A model generated the notes under the pieces. The model ran no database searches and was not told the DNA's origin. It was given only the letters and a program-made list of their open reading frames with translations. 64,000 nt of DNA. It comes from Ravibacter sp037191015. Its GTDB lineage: Bacteria > Bacteroidota > Bacteroidia > Cytophagales > Spirosomataceae. Where the stretch lies: assembly GCA_037191015.1 (NCBI GenBank), contig JBBCKD010000010.1, positions 434,001 to 498,000 of the forward strand, written 5' to 3'. The translations under genes were made by a program, and so were the position numbers. Every line of letters starts with the position of its first letter. Position 1 is the first letter of the stretch. Below, piece after piece: positions 50,510 through 59,396 of this stretch.

Positions 50510-53026
50510 TTAAGCAAGCCCCATTGCGCCCAGGTGCTGTTCCAGGCTTTCCAGGTCATGAAACAGTACTTCCCTGGCTTTACTGCCGGTGAATGGCCCC
50601 GTAACGCCGAGCGTTTCAAGCTGGTCCATGATTCTCCCCGCACGGTTGTAGCCCAGCTTCATTTTACGCTGGATCAGTGATGTGCTTCCCTGCTGATGGG
50701 TGACCACGAGCCGGGCTGCTTCCGGCAGCAGGGGATCGAAGCTGTTGATATCCAGGTCCTCGCGCAATTCGCCGGCGTCATCCCCCTCGTATTCGGGAAG
50801 GGCATATGCCTCATTGTACCCGCGCTGGTTGCCTACGTAGTTACAGATGGCCTCAACTTCCCGGGTGTCGATGAACGGGCACTGGAGCCTGAGCACTTCC
50901 GAGTTCAGGGACAGGAGCATATCCCCGTGTCCGACCAGCTGTTCGGCCCCGCCGGAATCCAGGATGGTACGTGAATCGATGCTGGAGGTAACTTTAAACG
51001 AAAGCCTTGCCGGGAAGTTAGCCTTGATAAGGCCGGTGATCACTTTTACCGATGGCCGCTGCGTCGCTACCACCAGGTGGATCCCGACCGCGCGCGCCAG
51101 TTGCGCAAGACGGGCGATCGGCGTTTCAACTTCCTTGCCGGCAGTCATCATGAGGTCTGCGAGCTCATCGATAACGAGGACAATGAAGGGTAAAAACCGG
51201 TGCCCTTTCTGAGGATTCAGCCTGCGCTCCACAAATTTGGCGTTGTATTCCTTCAGGTTCCTTACCGCCGCTTCCTTCAGCAGGTCATAGCGGCTATCCA
51301 TCTCGATACAGAGCGAATTCAGCGTATAAATTACTTTCTTGGTGTCTGTAATAATAGCTTCCTCGCTGTTAGGCAGCTTGGCGAGATAGTGGCGCTCCAG
51401 GTGATTGAAGAGCGTTAGCTCAACTTTTTTAGGATCGACCAGCACAAACTTGAGCTGCGACGGATGCTTCCTGTAAATGAGAGATGCCAGCAATACGTTA
51501 AGCCCGACTGATTTCCCCTGACCTGTCGCACCGGCGATCAGGAGGTGGGGCATTTTGGCAAGGTCTGCTACATGGATTTCATTTGAAATGGTTTTCCCCA
51601 GCACTATCGGGAGGTCATAGGTCGACTTCTGGAAGCGCTCATGGCTGAAAACCGTACGGATATAAACAGTTTCCCGGCGTTTGTTCGGGACCTCGATCCC
51701 GATGGTCCCGCGCCCGGGCATTGGCGCTATGATCCTGATACCCAATGCAGAAAGGCTCAGGGCGATATCTTTTTCGAGGCTTTGTATTTTGGAAATACGC
51801 ACACCTGCCTCGGGAATGATCTCATAGAGCGTAACAGTAGGACCTATGGTAGCTTTTATCTTGGCTATCCGGATCCCGTAGCTTCCGAGGGTTTCCACGA
51901 TCCGGTTTTTATTGCTTTCAAGCTCTTCATGGGAAACTTTTTCCTGCGGGTTGTCGTCTGGCATGGAAAGCAGGTCGACACCCGGATTGCGGAAGGTGGG
52001 AAGGTCGAGCGTGGAATCATATTCTCCGAACTCTTCTACCAGCTCCCGGCTCAGGTCCTGCTCGCGGTTTTCAGGCTGCGGCGGGGCAAGATTATCCTCT
52101 TCCTCTATCTCCAGCTTAAGCTGGGTTTTCGTATCGGCGGCCGTGGGCTTTATTTCCGGCTCATCCTGGAATATCTCAAAGGACGGTTCCTTTTTTGGTT
52201 CCGGGAAAGGAGCTTCATGAGCCGGTGTACTATCCATGTAAGGAATGCGAACCGGCTGTGGTTCTTCCCTGGTATCTTTTGTACGCCGGAAAAGGTTGGG
52301 GAAAAGCCCGCCGTTTTTTTCGCGTTCAACCCCGGGCTCATCTTCCTCCTCATCTTCTTCCGCCAGGTCTTCCTGCGGCAATTTCTTCGGGCCTGAATTT
52401 TTAAGAAAGTCGAGGGAAGTCACGTTGTATGCCGCGATGATAAAAAAGAAAAGGGCCAGGACGATAACCAGAAAGCTTCCCCATTTCAGCAGGTTGAAAA
52501 GGATGACATTGGCTTCATATCCGAAGCCGCCGGCAAGGTAACCGTGGGTAGCTTGCGTGCCGCTCATGAGTACGATGTATCCCATCAGGAGGCTAAGCCA
52601 CAGGGTGTAAAAAATGATGTGCCTGGAGATGCTTGCAAGGGGAAAACGCTGTTCCTGGGTCAGGAGGGTCCAGCCGGCCAGAACAGGGATAACCGGGATG
52701 AGAAGGGCGCCAAGGCCAAACCAGCGGTATATGAATACATGCGAAATCACGGCGCCCCAGATACCCAGGGCATTATCGACGTTTTTGCCGACCTGCTGAA
52801 TGGAGCCTGACCATATGCTGTCGAGAGCGCTCTGGTCCCTGCTGCCTGTAAAAATGTGAGACAGGAAGGCAATGAACATCAGGATACCTAATGTCAGCAG
52901 GATAGCTCCCCAGAACAGCGCTCTGTTTTCTCCATAAAATATCCCTTTGATAGAAAGCCCTCCGGACCGGTTGTTGGGGGCGTTTCTGGTCCTGGAGCCA
53001 TTTCCTCGTTCTCGTCTCTCAGACAT
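50510..53026 (-). CDS. ftsK: DNA translocase FtsK
   Basis: 838 residues: four or five N-terminal membrane helices (about 30-215), an acidic linker (about 220-360), then the RecA-like motor with Walker A GATGQGKSVGLNVLLASL (about 497-514), Walker B FIVLVIDELADLMM and the ATQRPSVKVITGLIKANFPARLSF segment. A C-terminal gamma winged helix follows (about 775-838: TSLIQRKMKLGYNRAGRIMDQLE), which reads KOPS-type sequences. It moves chromosome ends through the closing septum. It lies 19 bases after pyrD and 40 before lolA. Confidence 0.97.
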   Translation of the reverse strand: MSERRERGNGSRTRNAPNNRSGGLSIKGIFYGENRALFWGAILLTLGILMFIAFLSHIFTGSRDQSALDSIWSGSIQQVGKNVDNALGIWGAVISHVFIYRWFGLGALLIPVIPVLAGWTLLTQEQRFPLASISRHIIFYTLWLSLLMGYIVLMSGTQATHGYLAGGFGYEANVILFNLLKWGSFLVIVLALFFFIIAAYNVTSLDFLKNSGPKKLPQEDLAEEDEEEDEPGVEREKNGGLFPNLFRRTKDTREEPQPVRIPYMDSTPAHEAPFPEPKKEPSFEIFQDEPEIKPTAADTKTQLKLEIEEEDNLAPPQPENREQDLSRELVEEFGEYDSTLDLPTFRNPGVDLLSMPDDNPQEKVSHEELESNKNRIVETLGSYGIRIAKIKATIGPTVTLYEIIPEAGVRISKIQSLEKDIALSLSALGIRIIAPMPGRGTIGIEVPNKRRETVYIRTVFSHERFQKSTYDLPIVLGKTISNEIHVADLAKMPHLLIAGATGQGKSVGLNVLLASLIYRKHPSQLKFVLVDPKKVELTLFNHLERHYLAKLPNSEEAIITDTKKVIYTLNSLCIEMDSRYDLLKEAAVRNLKEYNAKFVERRLNPQKGHRFLPFIVLVIDELADLMMTAGKEVETPIARLAQLARAVGIHLVVATQRPSVKVITGLIKANFPARLSFKVTSSIDSRTILDSGGAEQLVGHGDMLLSLNSEVLRLQCPFIDTREVEAICNYVGNQRGYNEAYALPEYEGDDAGELREDLDINSFDPLLPEAARLVVTHQQGSTSLIQRKMKLGYNRAGRIMDQLETLGVTGPFTGSKAREVLFHDLESLEQHLGAMGLA

Positions 53027-53045
53027 ATTGGTAGTGGATGTTTGA

Positions 53046-54077
53046 TTACTGGCGTATCAGTCCCCTGCATAGCCTGCCCGCCAACGCAGGGCCTTCATAA
53101 ATAAAGCCGGTATAGACCTGCAGGAGGGAAGCGCCGGCTTCCAGCTTGGATTTGGCGGAAGCGACTGAAGAAATCCCGCCTACCCCGATTACAGGGAAAG
53201 CGTGCCCAGACTTCTCACAAATATAACGAATTACCTCAGTACTGGTCTTTTCCAATGGTGCGCCGCTGAGTCCGCCGGCTCCTATTCCGGATACCACTGC
53301 TTCAGAAGTTGCAAGGCCGGTTCTTGAGATAGTGGTGTTAGTGGCAATAACGCCGGCGATACCGGTTTCTGTGACAATTTCAATAATGTCGTCAAGCTGG
53401 GCGGTTGTCAGGTCCGGCGCTATTTTCAGGAATACGGGCCGGCTCACCACTTTTTCAGAGTTCAGCTTCTGGATTGCCGAAAGCAGCTCTTTCAGTGGCG
53501 CCTTTTCCTGCAGTTCGCGGAGTCCGGGGGTATTGGGGGAGCTTACGTTAACCACGAAATAGTCGACAAAGTCGTAGAGCTCCCTGAAGCAGGCCAGGTA
53601 GTCATCCAGCGCTTTTTCGTTAGGCGTATCTTTATTCTTGCCGATGTTCCCCCCTACGAGGATGGAAGATTTTCTGTACCTGAGTCTTCCCGCGGCAACT
53701 CCTGCTCCGCGGTTATTGAAGCCCATGCGGTTAATGAGGGCCTTGTCCTTTTTCAGCCGGAAAAGCCTGGGCTTTTCATTGCCCGGCTGGGGACGGGGCG
53801 TAACCGTACCGATTTCCACGTATCCGAAACCGAGCGTTTCCATCATATCGACCAGCTCGGCATTTTTATCGAATCCCGCAGCAAGGCCGATGGGGTTTTT
53901 AAAAGTGAGCCCCGCCACTTTAACTTCCAGCGACGGATGTTCGAAGGTGTAAGCTTTCCTGAATAAAGCTTTTACGAAAGGTAACCGAAATAAAAAATGC
54001 AGGAGCCCGGTCACGAAACCATGCGCTTTTTCTGCATTCATTCTGAATAATACGGGGAGAACCAGCAATTTATACAT
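53046..54077 (-). CDS. pyrD: Dihydroorotate dehydrogenase (quinone)
   Basis: 343 residues from the ATG at 54077-54075 (MYKLLVLPVLFRMNAEKAHGF); an in-frame ATG 90 bases further back adds a stretch that does not fit the family. Class 2 enzyme, membrane-bound through the N-terminal helices, passing electrons to menaquinone: FKNPIGLAAGFDKNAE, GFGYVEIGTVTPRPQPGN, NVSSPNTPGLR with the catalytic Ser, NTTISR, and the FMN loops VIGVGGISSVASAKSKLEAGA. Fourth step of pyrimidine synthesis. A TAATTTTG element lies five bases before the ATG. Confidence 0.95.
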   Translation of the reverse strand: MYKLLVLPVLFRMNAEKAHGFVTGLLHFLFRLPFVKALFRKAYTFEHPSLEVKVAGLTFKNPIGLAAGFDKNAELVDMMETLGFGYVEIGTVTPRPQPGNEKPRLFRLKKDKALINRMGFNNRGAGVAAGRLRYRKSSILVGGNIGKNKDTPNEKALDDYLACFRELYDFVDYFVVNVSSPNTPGLRELQEKAPLKELLSAIQKLNSEKVVSRPVFLKIAPDLTTAQLDDIIEIVTETGIAGVIATNTTISRTGLATSEAVVSGIGAGGLSGAPLEKTSTEVIRYICEKSGHAFPVIGVGGISSVASAKSKLEAGASLLQVYTGFIYEGPALAGRLCRGLIRQ

Positions 54078-54390
54078 AAAAGCAAAATTAGGAATATCGG
54101 AAGGGAGGGGGAAGAAACCTGCTGAATTTATTTTTGAATTTCCGCCTGTGCTGCGACTTCCTGCCAACCCGTTCCCTGGCCTGATCTTTCTGACGAGTTT
54201 GATGAATGAAATATTGTTATTTATTTATTTTGTATAGTTTTTTCTTGTTATATTTAATTTAAACTTTCCTCTAATCTGAACAATGACCGTTTATGAAGAG
54301 AATATGACCGATACGCTTCTCACGGGAGATCTCTTTGACAACCCGTCGCCGGTAGCTTCGGGGAAGCCGCAATAGAAATTCTGAAATGAT
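54078..54390. other. Divergent spacer between pyrD and an orphan lipoprotein gene
   Basis: About 310 bases. The middle is strongly AT-rich (54205-54260). On the plus strand a 30-codon frame, ATG 54283 to TAG 54375, ends 15 bases before the lipoprotein start; it reads MTVYEENMTDTLLTGDLFDN then PSPVASGKPQ. It is either a very small protein, an upstream peptide or chance. Nothing else is recognisable. Confidence 0.35.
54083..54090 (-). promoter_or_regulatory. Candidate pyrD -7 element, leaderless geometry
   Basis: Minus-strand TAATTTTG ends five bases before the pyrD ATG, the same geometry as in front of the his leader peptide and ruvB. No -33 TTG was found at the proper distance. Confidence 0.35.
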
Positions 54391-55197
54391 ATGTTTATGT
54401 ACTATTATACGAAAAAACATCTGGGATTATTTGTAATCGCAATGATCCTGGCCGGGTGCGATAAGAACGAGCTGGATTGCTGCAAATGCCCGGAATCGGA
54501 AGGGAGAAGTGATGTCTATGAGTATCCGCTGAAGCCAGGGATGCCGGAATGGGCAGATCTTGAAACAAATGAAGAAATGTTTAAAGCCGTTCAGATACCG
54601 GAAAAGCGGCTTCGACGTATGTGTACTATTGGGGTGGTTGACTCCTGGCTTATATTTCCGCTAAGAACGCATATTATACTGTGGCATCCCTTTCAAATTC
54701 AAAAAGGCTTCGACCGGCTGACAAACAGTTTCAACGGGCTTCAGGAGCTGCTTAGACGACCGGAAGCAGGAGAAATGCTTTTCAGAAAATATAAATTATA
54801 TGATCCCGGCGGTTACGGCCAGAATGCATCTCCAGCCGGAAAGGGAATGTACATGATAGATCTAAGCATTCTGGAATTTACCCTGGCGCAAACCGCCATA
54901 CTTGACAGGTTCTCCTCCCTTCAGAAAAAGGAGCTCGTGCGCGAAGCATTGGTTAAAAGGCGTCAAAAAACAGCCGATCCGGTATACGGAGGGCCTCTAA
55001 CGCATTTAAGCGATGCCTATATTATGGCCAGGGTGATGAAGCAGGATAAATACGAACCTTTCCTGGACGAACTGGACAATGATGAGCTTATTTTTTTCAC
55101 TGAAACTGCCACTTACATTTATAGGGAGTCTGCCCAAACCCCTGATGAAGACCTTCTGAAGATACTCCATCACGCAGAGAATTATGTGAAAAGATAA
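54391..55197 (+). CDS. Orphan Cys-rich lipoprotein of unknown function
   Basis: 268 residues with a lipoprotein signal (ILAGC, Cys23 from the first Met; Met3 is an alternative start). The mature N-terminus holds a tight Cys group (Cys-Cys-x-Cys in DCCKCPESEG, about 30-38). The rest is mostly helical and charged: MCTIGVVDSWLIFPLRTHIILW, FDRLTNSFNGLQELLRRPEAG, MIDLSILEFTLAQTAILDRF, and a Glu/Asp-rich C-terminus. I recognise no family. Flanked by a possible 30-codon frame and, downstream, by a 21-bp inverted repeat. The AT-rich promoter region differs in base content from its neighbours, a weak hint of transfer. Confidence 0.6.
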   Translation: MFMYYYTKKHLGLFVIAMILAGCDKNELDCCKCPESEGRSDVYEYPLKPGMPEWADLETNEEMFKAVQIPEKRLRRMCTIGVVDSWLIFPLRTHIILWHPFQIQKGFDRLTNSFNGLQELLRRPEAGEMLFRKYKLYDPGGYGQNASPAGKGMYMIDLSILEFTLAQTAILDRFSSLQKKELVREALVKRRQKTADPVYGGPLTHLSDAYIMARVMKQDKYEPFLDELDNDELIFFTETATYIYRESAQTPDEDLLKILHHAENYVKR

Positions 55198-55252
55198 GAA
55201 TCTTAAATTCGCCGATCTTTGCTATCTGTGTAGCTACAATCAGGTTGTTCAC

Positions 55253-55300
55253 TATGCTCTTCAGCTTGCAGGAAACTGATCCTGCAAGCTGAAGAGCATA
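55253..55300. terminator. 21-bp perfect inverted repeat between convergent genes
   Basis: Arms 55253-55273 and 55280-55300 are perfectly complementary (core CTTCAGCTTGCAGGA / TCCTGCAAGCTGAAG) with a 6-base loop AACTGA. A second pairing AGGTT/AACCT continues outside a small bulge. There is no T run, and the pair is longer than needed for termination, so a mobile or regulatory origin is also possible. Confidence 0.6.
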
Positions 55301-55323
55301 ACCTTACGACAAACTGAAAGCTC

Positions 55324-56637
<1,314 letters not shown>

Positions 56638-57128
56638 ATTGATTTTTGTTTGTATATGACTGATAACTATATGGTTGCAAAAATAGCTATTCCGGACCTA
56701 AAAAATGATTATTCCAGATGATTAATTTGCAAACCGGCTGCTTTTTGGATGAATTGTCTACTTTTGTTGGTTTTTTGTCTTTTTTGCTTCCGTCTTGCCC
56801 TGCGGAGTAGAAAACAGCAGATAAATTGTCTTGGTTCTTTCCTGTCAGCGCCGGCCCTGCGGAACCTCGAATCTTTTTACGTTAATGCCCGGTTGCACGC
56901 TCAGCTTATAGCATATCGCCGGTAACTTTTTGGATTGTCCGGGTGAATACGGGCCGGCCGAAACATTCCTTTGGTTTATAACAATTCTTTACTTTCAATA
57001 TTCGTAACTTTATAGTCTCGTTAACGAACTAAATGAAAACATAACAGGTTCTTCATTTATTCGTTACATATGTGACGGATTAAATCTGTCACACTAAAAA
57101 TAGCAGTACAAACTAGTACGCGTTAACC
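56638..57128. other. Long divergent spacer between ahcY and the PurF homologue
   Basis: About 490 bases with no gene I can support. Minus strand: TATTTTTG (56678-56685), 41 nt before ahcY, fits the -7 consensus. Plus strand: TTTG-N16-TACTTTCA (56970-56997) is a weaker pair, 130 nt before the PurF homologue. At 57071-57093 there is an inverted repeat, TGTGACGGA/TCTGTCACA with one G-T pair. No known riboswitch or small RNA was recognised; the middle (56800-56960) is GC-richer and might encode an RNA. Confidence 0.4.
56678..56685 (-). promoter_or_regulatory. Candidate ahcY -7 element
   Basis: Minus-strand TATTTTTG matches TAnnTTTG, 41 nt before the ahcY start, a normal leader distance. The -33 box is not evident. 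Confidence 0.4.
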
Positions 57129-59021
57129 ATGAGCGATGCTATTAAGCATGAATGCGGAATCGCACTGATCCGATTACGCAAACCTTATCAATACTTCATT
57201 GATAAGTACCAAACGCCACTCTATGCGGCATACAAGCTTTCCCTGATGATGGAAAAGCAGGTAAACCGGGGGCAGGACGGAGCTGGTGTGGCCAACATCA
57301 AAATAGAAGTGCCCCCAGGCAAACGCTACATAAGCCGGTACCGCTCGGTCGGTCCGCAACCTACTAACGATATTTTCAAGAAAGTCCATAAGAAGTTCCG
57401 CAAGGCGCTTAAAGGAAACAAAGGGAAGATTTTTGACGCCCGCTGGCTTCAGGAGAACGTTGCGTTCACCGGAGAGGTATGGCTGGGGCATCTGCGATAT
57501 GGTACTCACGGCGCCAACGAAATCGAGAACTGCCACCCCATGTTGCGGCAAAGCAACTGGAGAAGCAGAAACCTCGTTATGGCCGGTAACTTCAATATGA
57601 CCAATGTCGATCAGCTCTTCAATAAGCTGGTCTCCCTTGGGCAGCATCCGAAAGATACAGTCGATACGGTAACGGTGATGGAGAAGATAGGGCATTTCCT
57701 GGATGAAGAAAACCAGCGTGTTTTCGACCGTTTCAAGGGGATTTTCGAAAATCCTTCCCTGTCGGATGTCATTGAGGACAATATCGATATCCAGCGTGTT
57801 CTGCACCGTTCCTGCCGCGATTTCGACGGTGGGTATGTAATGTCGGGTTTATTGGGGCATGGCGCTTCATTCGTGATCAGGGACCCGTCGGGGATACGCC
57901 CGGCGTTCTATCATGCTGATGATGAGGTAGTGGTCGTGGCTTCTGAAAAGCAGGCTATTAAAGCTGCATTTAACGTTGATTTCGATGAAATCCGTGAGCT
58001 GACGCCAGGTAGCGCGCTCATTATAGATAAGTACGGCGGGTACTCTGAAGTACCTGTTTTACCACAGCGGGAAAAGCGCCCCTGTTCTTTCGAGCGGATC
58101 TATTTTTCCAGGGCTACCGATCCGGATATTTACAACGAACGGAAGATGCTCGGGAAATTGCTGATCCCCAAGATCCTGGAGGAGATCAACTACGACCTGG
58201 AAAATACTATTTTTTCCTATATCCCGAATACGGCGGAAACAGCCTTCTTCGGGATGATAGAAGGTTTGGAAGAATATCTTTACCAGAAGAGAAAGCAGGC
58301 TATTGTGCAGGGCATCCTCTTCGAGGAGGAGCTGGACAGGGTCCTTTCATTCAGGCCCAGGATCGAGAAGCTGGTTGCGAAGGACGTGAAATCGAGGACC
58401 TTTATTACCGCGGACGAATTCAGGGATGAAATGGTATCGAACGTGTACGACACCACTTACGAGGTGGTCAGGAAAGGTATCGATACCGTTGTGATCATCG
58501 ACGATTCGATTGTAAGAGGAACCACGCTGGAAAAGAAAATTCTGAAGATGCTGGACAGGCTGGGGCCCAAGAAAATCGTGATCGTTTCCTCGGCTCCCCA
58601 GATTCGTTTCCCGGACTGCTACGGGATCGATATGTCGAAAATGCAGGAGTTCGTTGCGTTCCGGGCAATCCTAAAGCTGCTGGAAGAAAACGATATGAAT
58701 TATCTCAAGGAAGAGGTATATACGCAATGCGTGTCTGCTCTGGCTTCTAAGAATGCAGGTCCTGTGAACTTTACCAAGGCATTATACGAGCCTTTCACCT
58801 ACGAGGAAATCTCGGATAAGATAGCGGAAATTGTGAAGCCCGACGATCTGAAGGCCGAGCTGTCGGTTGTCTATCAGACGGTCGATAACCTCCATATAGC
58901 CTGCCCGGATCACAAAGGTGACTGGTATTTCACAGGCGATTACCCGACGGAAGGAGGGAACCGTACCGTTAACCGGGCCTTTGTCAATTTCTATGAAGGG
59001 AGGAAGGTAAGGGCTTATTAG
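57129..59021 (+). CDS. Amidophosphoribosyltransferase, long Bacteroidota form
   Basis: 630 residues, about 130 more than typical PurF. The N-terminus MSDAIKHECGIALIRL has the catalytic Cys at position 9, behind a short propeptide that must be removed. The Ntn glutaminase domain follows with LGHLRYGTHGANEIENCHP and GNFNMTN. The PRPP loop is VVIIDDSIVRGTTLEKKIL (about 454-472). Inserts between these, e.g. KKVHKKFRKALKGNKGKIFDARW and a C-terminal extension after residue 560, set it apart from E. coli PurF. Function is likely PRPP amidation in purine synthesis, but a related amidotransfer is possible. Followed 24 bases later by a small unknown gene. Confidence 0.85.
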   Translation: MSDAIKHECGIALIRLRKPYQYFIDKYQTPLYAAYKLSLMMEKQVNRGQDGAGVANIKIEVPPGKRYISRYRSVGPQPTNDIFKKVHKKFRKALKGNKGKIFDARWLQENVAFTGEVWLGHLRYGTHGANEIENCHPMLRQSNWRSRNLVMAGNFNMTNVDQLFNKLVSLGQHPKDTVDTVTVMEKIGHFLDEENQRVFDRFKGIFENPSLSDVIEDNIDIQRVLHRSCRDFDGGYVMSGLLGHGASFVIRDPSGIRPAFYHADDEVVVVASEKQAIKAAFNVDFDEIRELTPGSALIIDKYGGYSEVPVLPQREKRPCSFERIYFSRATDPDIYNERKMLGKLLIPKILEEINYDLENTIFSYIPNTAETAFFGMIEGLEEYLYQKRKQAIVQGILFEEELDRVLSFRPRIEKLVAKDVKSRTFITADEFRDEMVSNVYDTTYEVVRKGIDTVVIIDDSIVRGTTLEKKILKMLDRLGPKKIVIVSSAPQIRFPDCYGIDMSKMQEFVAFRAILKLLEENDMNYLKEEVYTQCVSALASKNAGPVNFTKALYEPFTYEEISDKIAEIVKPDDLKAELSVVYQTVDNLHIACPDHKGDWYFTGDYPTEGGNRTVNRAFVNFYEGRKVRAY

Positions 59022-59045
59022 TAGTAGGACCAGCCGGCCGGATCA

Positions 59046-59372
59046 GTGCAGCAGCAGGCGATATATGAAGTTAAGGTGGAACCGTTTCTCCAGGTGGATC
59101 CCGGCAGGGAGATCACTGCGGAAATAACCTACTTTTCAAATCTGAAGAAGGCCGTCGATACGATCCGGGTTGTGCTTGAAGCAAACGGATGGCCTGTTCC
59201 CGTCAATTATTCTGCAGTTTACAGGCAGCTCCCCGAAAAAGGATTTTACACGCAGGTTTTTGTAGTCGAGAATGTCCGCTATTTCAGGCTGACCATATCC
59301 AGGCGTATCATCAACCCTGCGCTCAGCAGCCTGGGAATAGAAGAAATGCCCCGCAGGAAGCGGGGCATCTGA
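59046..59372 (+). CDS. Small protein of unknown function after the PurF homologue
   Basis: 108 residues, start GTG 59046, 24 bases after the PurF-like stop. Soluble, with a ferredoxin-like alternation: IYEVKVEPFLQVDPGREITAE, LKKAVDTIRVVLEANGWPVP, and GFYTQVFVVENVRYFRLTISRR. No family recognised. The last eight codons (MPRRKRGI) and the stop lie inside a 9-bp hairpin that looks like a terminator, so the tail may have been acquired by read-through into the termination signal. Co-transcribed with the upstream gene. Confidence 0.6.
   Translation: MQQQAIYEVKVEPFLQVDPGREITAEITYFSNLKKAVDTIRVVLEANGWPVPVNYSAVYRQLPEKGFYTQVFVVENVRYFRLTISRRIINPALSSLGIEEMPRRKRGI
59347..59369. terminator. Hairpin overlapping the 3' end of a coding region
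   Basis: ATGCCCCGC (59347-59355) pairs with GCGGGGCAT (59361-59369) around AGGAA, 9 bp perfect. The stop codon of the small gene follows at once, and the APC permease gene ends convergently at 59397. A short AT-rich palindrome (GATTTTCGAAAAATC) follows. Confidence 0.65.
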
Positions 59373-59396
59373 CTGATTTTCGAAAAATCAAATAGC

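Noticed and set aside
57071..57093. CRP-type site TGTGA...TCACA
   Set aside because: The half-sites are 13 bases apart and not 6, so it does not fit the CRP consensus; kept only as an unassigned inverted repeat.
56638..57128. SAM or SAH riboswitch upstream of ahcY
   Set aside because: I looked for the conserved cores of these families on the minus strand and saw none; the stretch remains unexplained.
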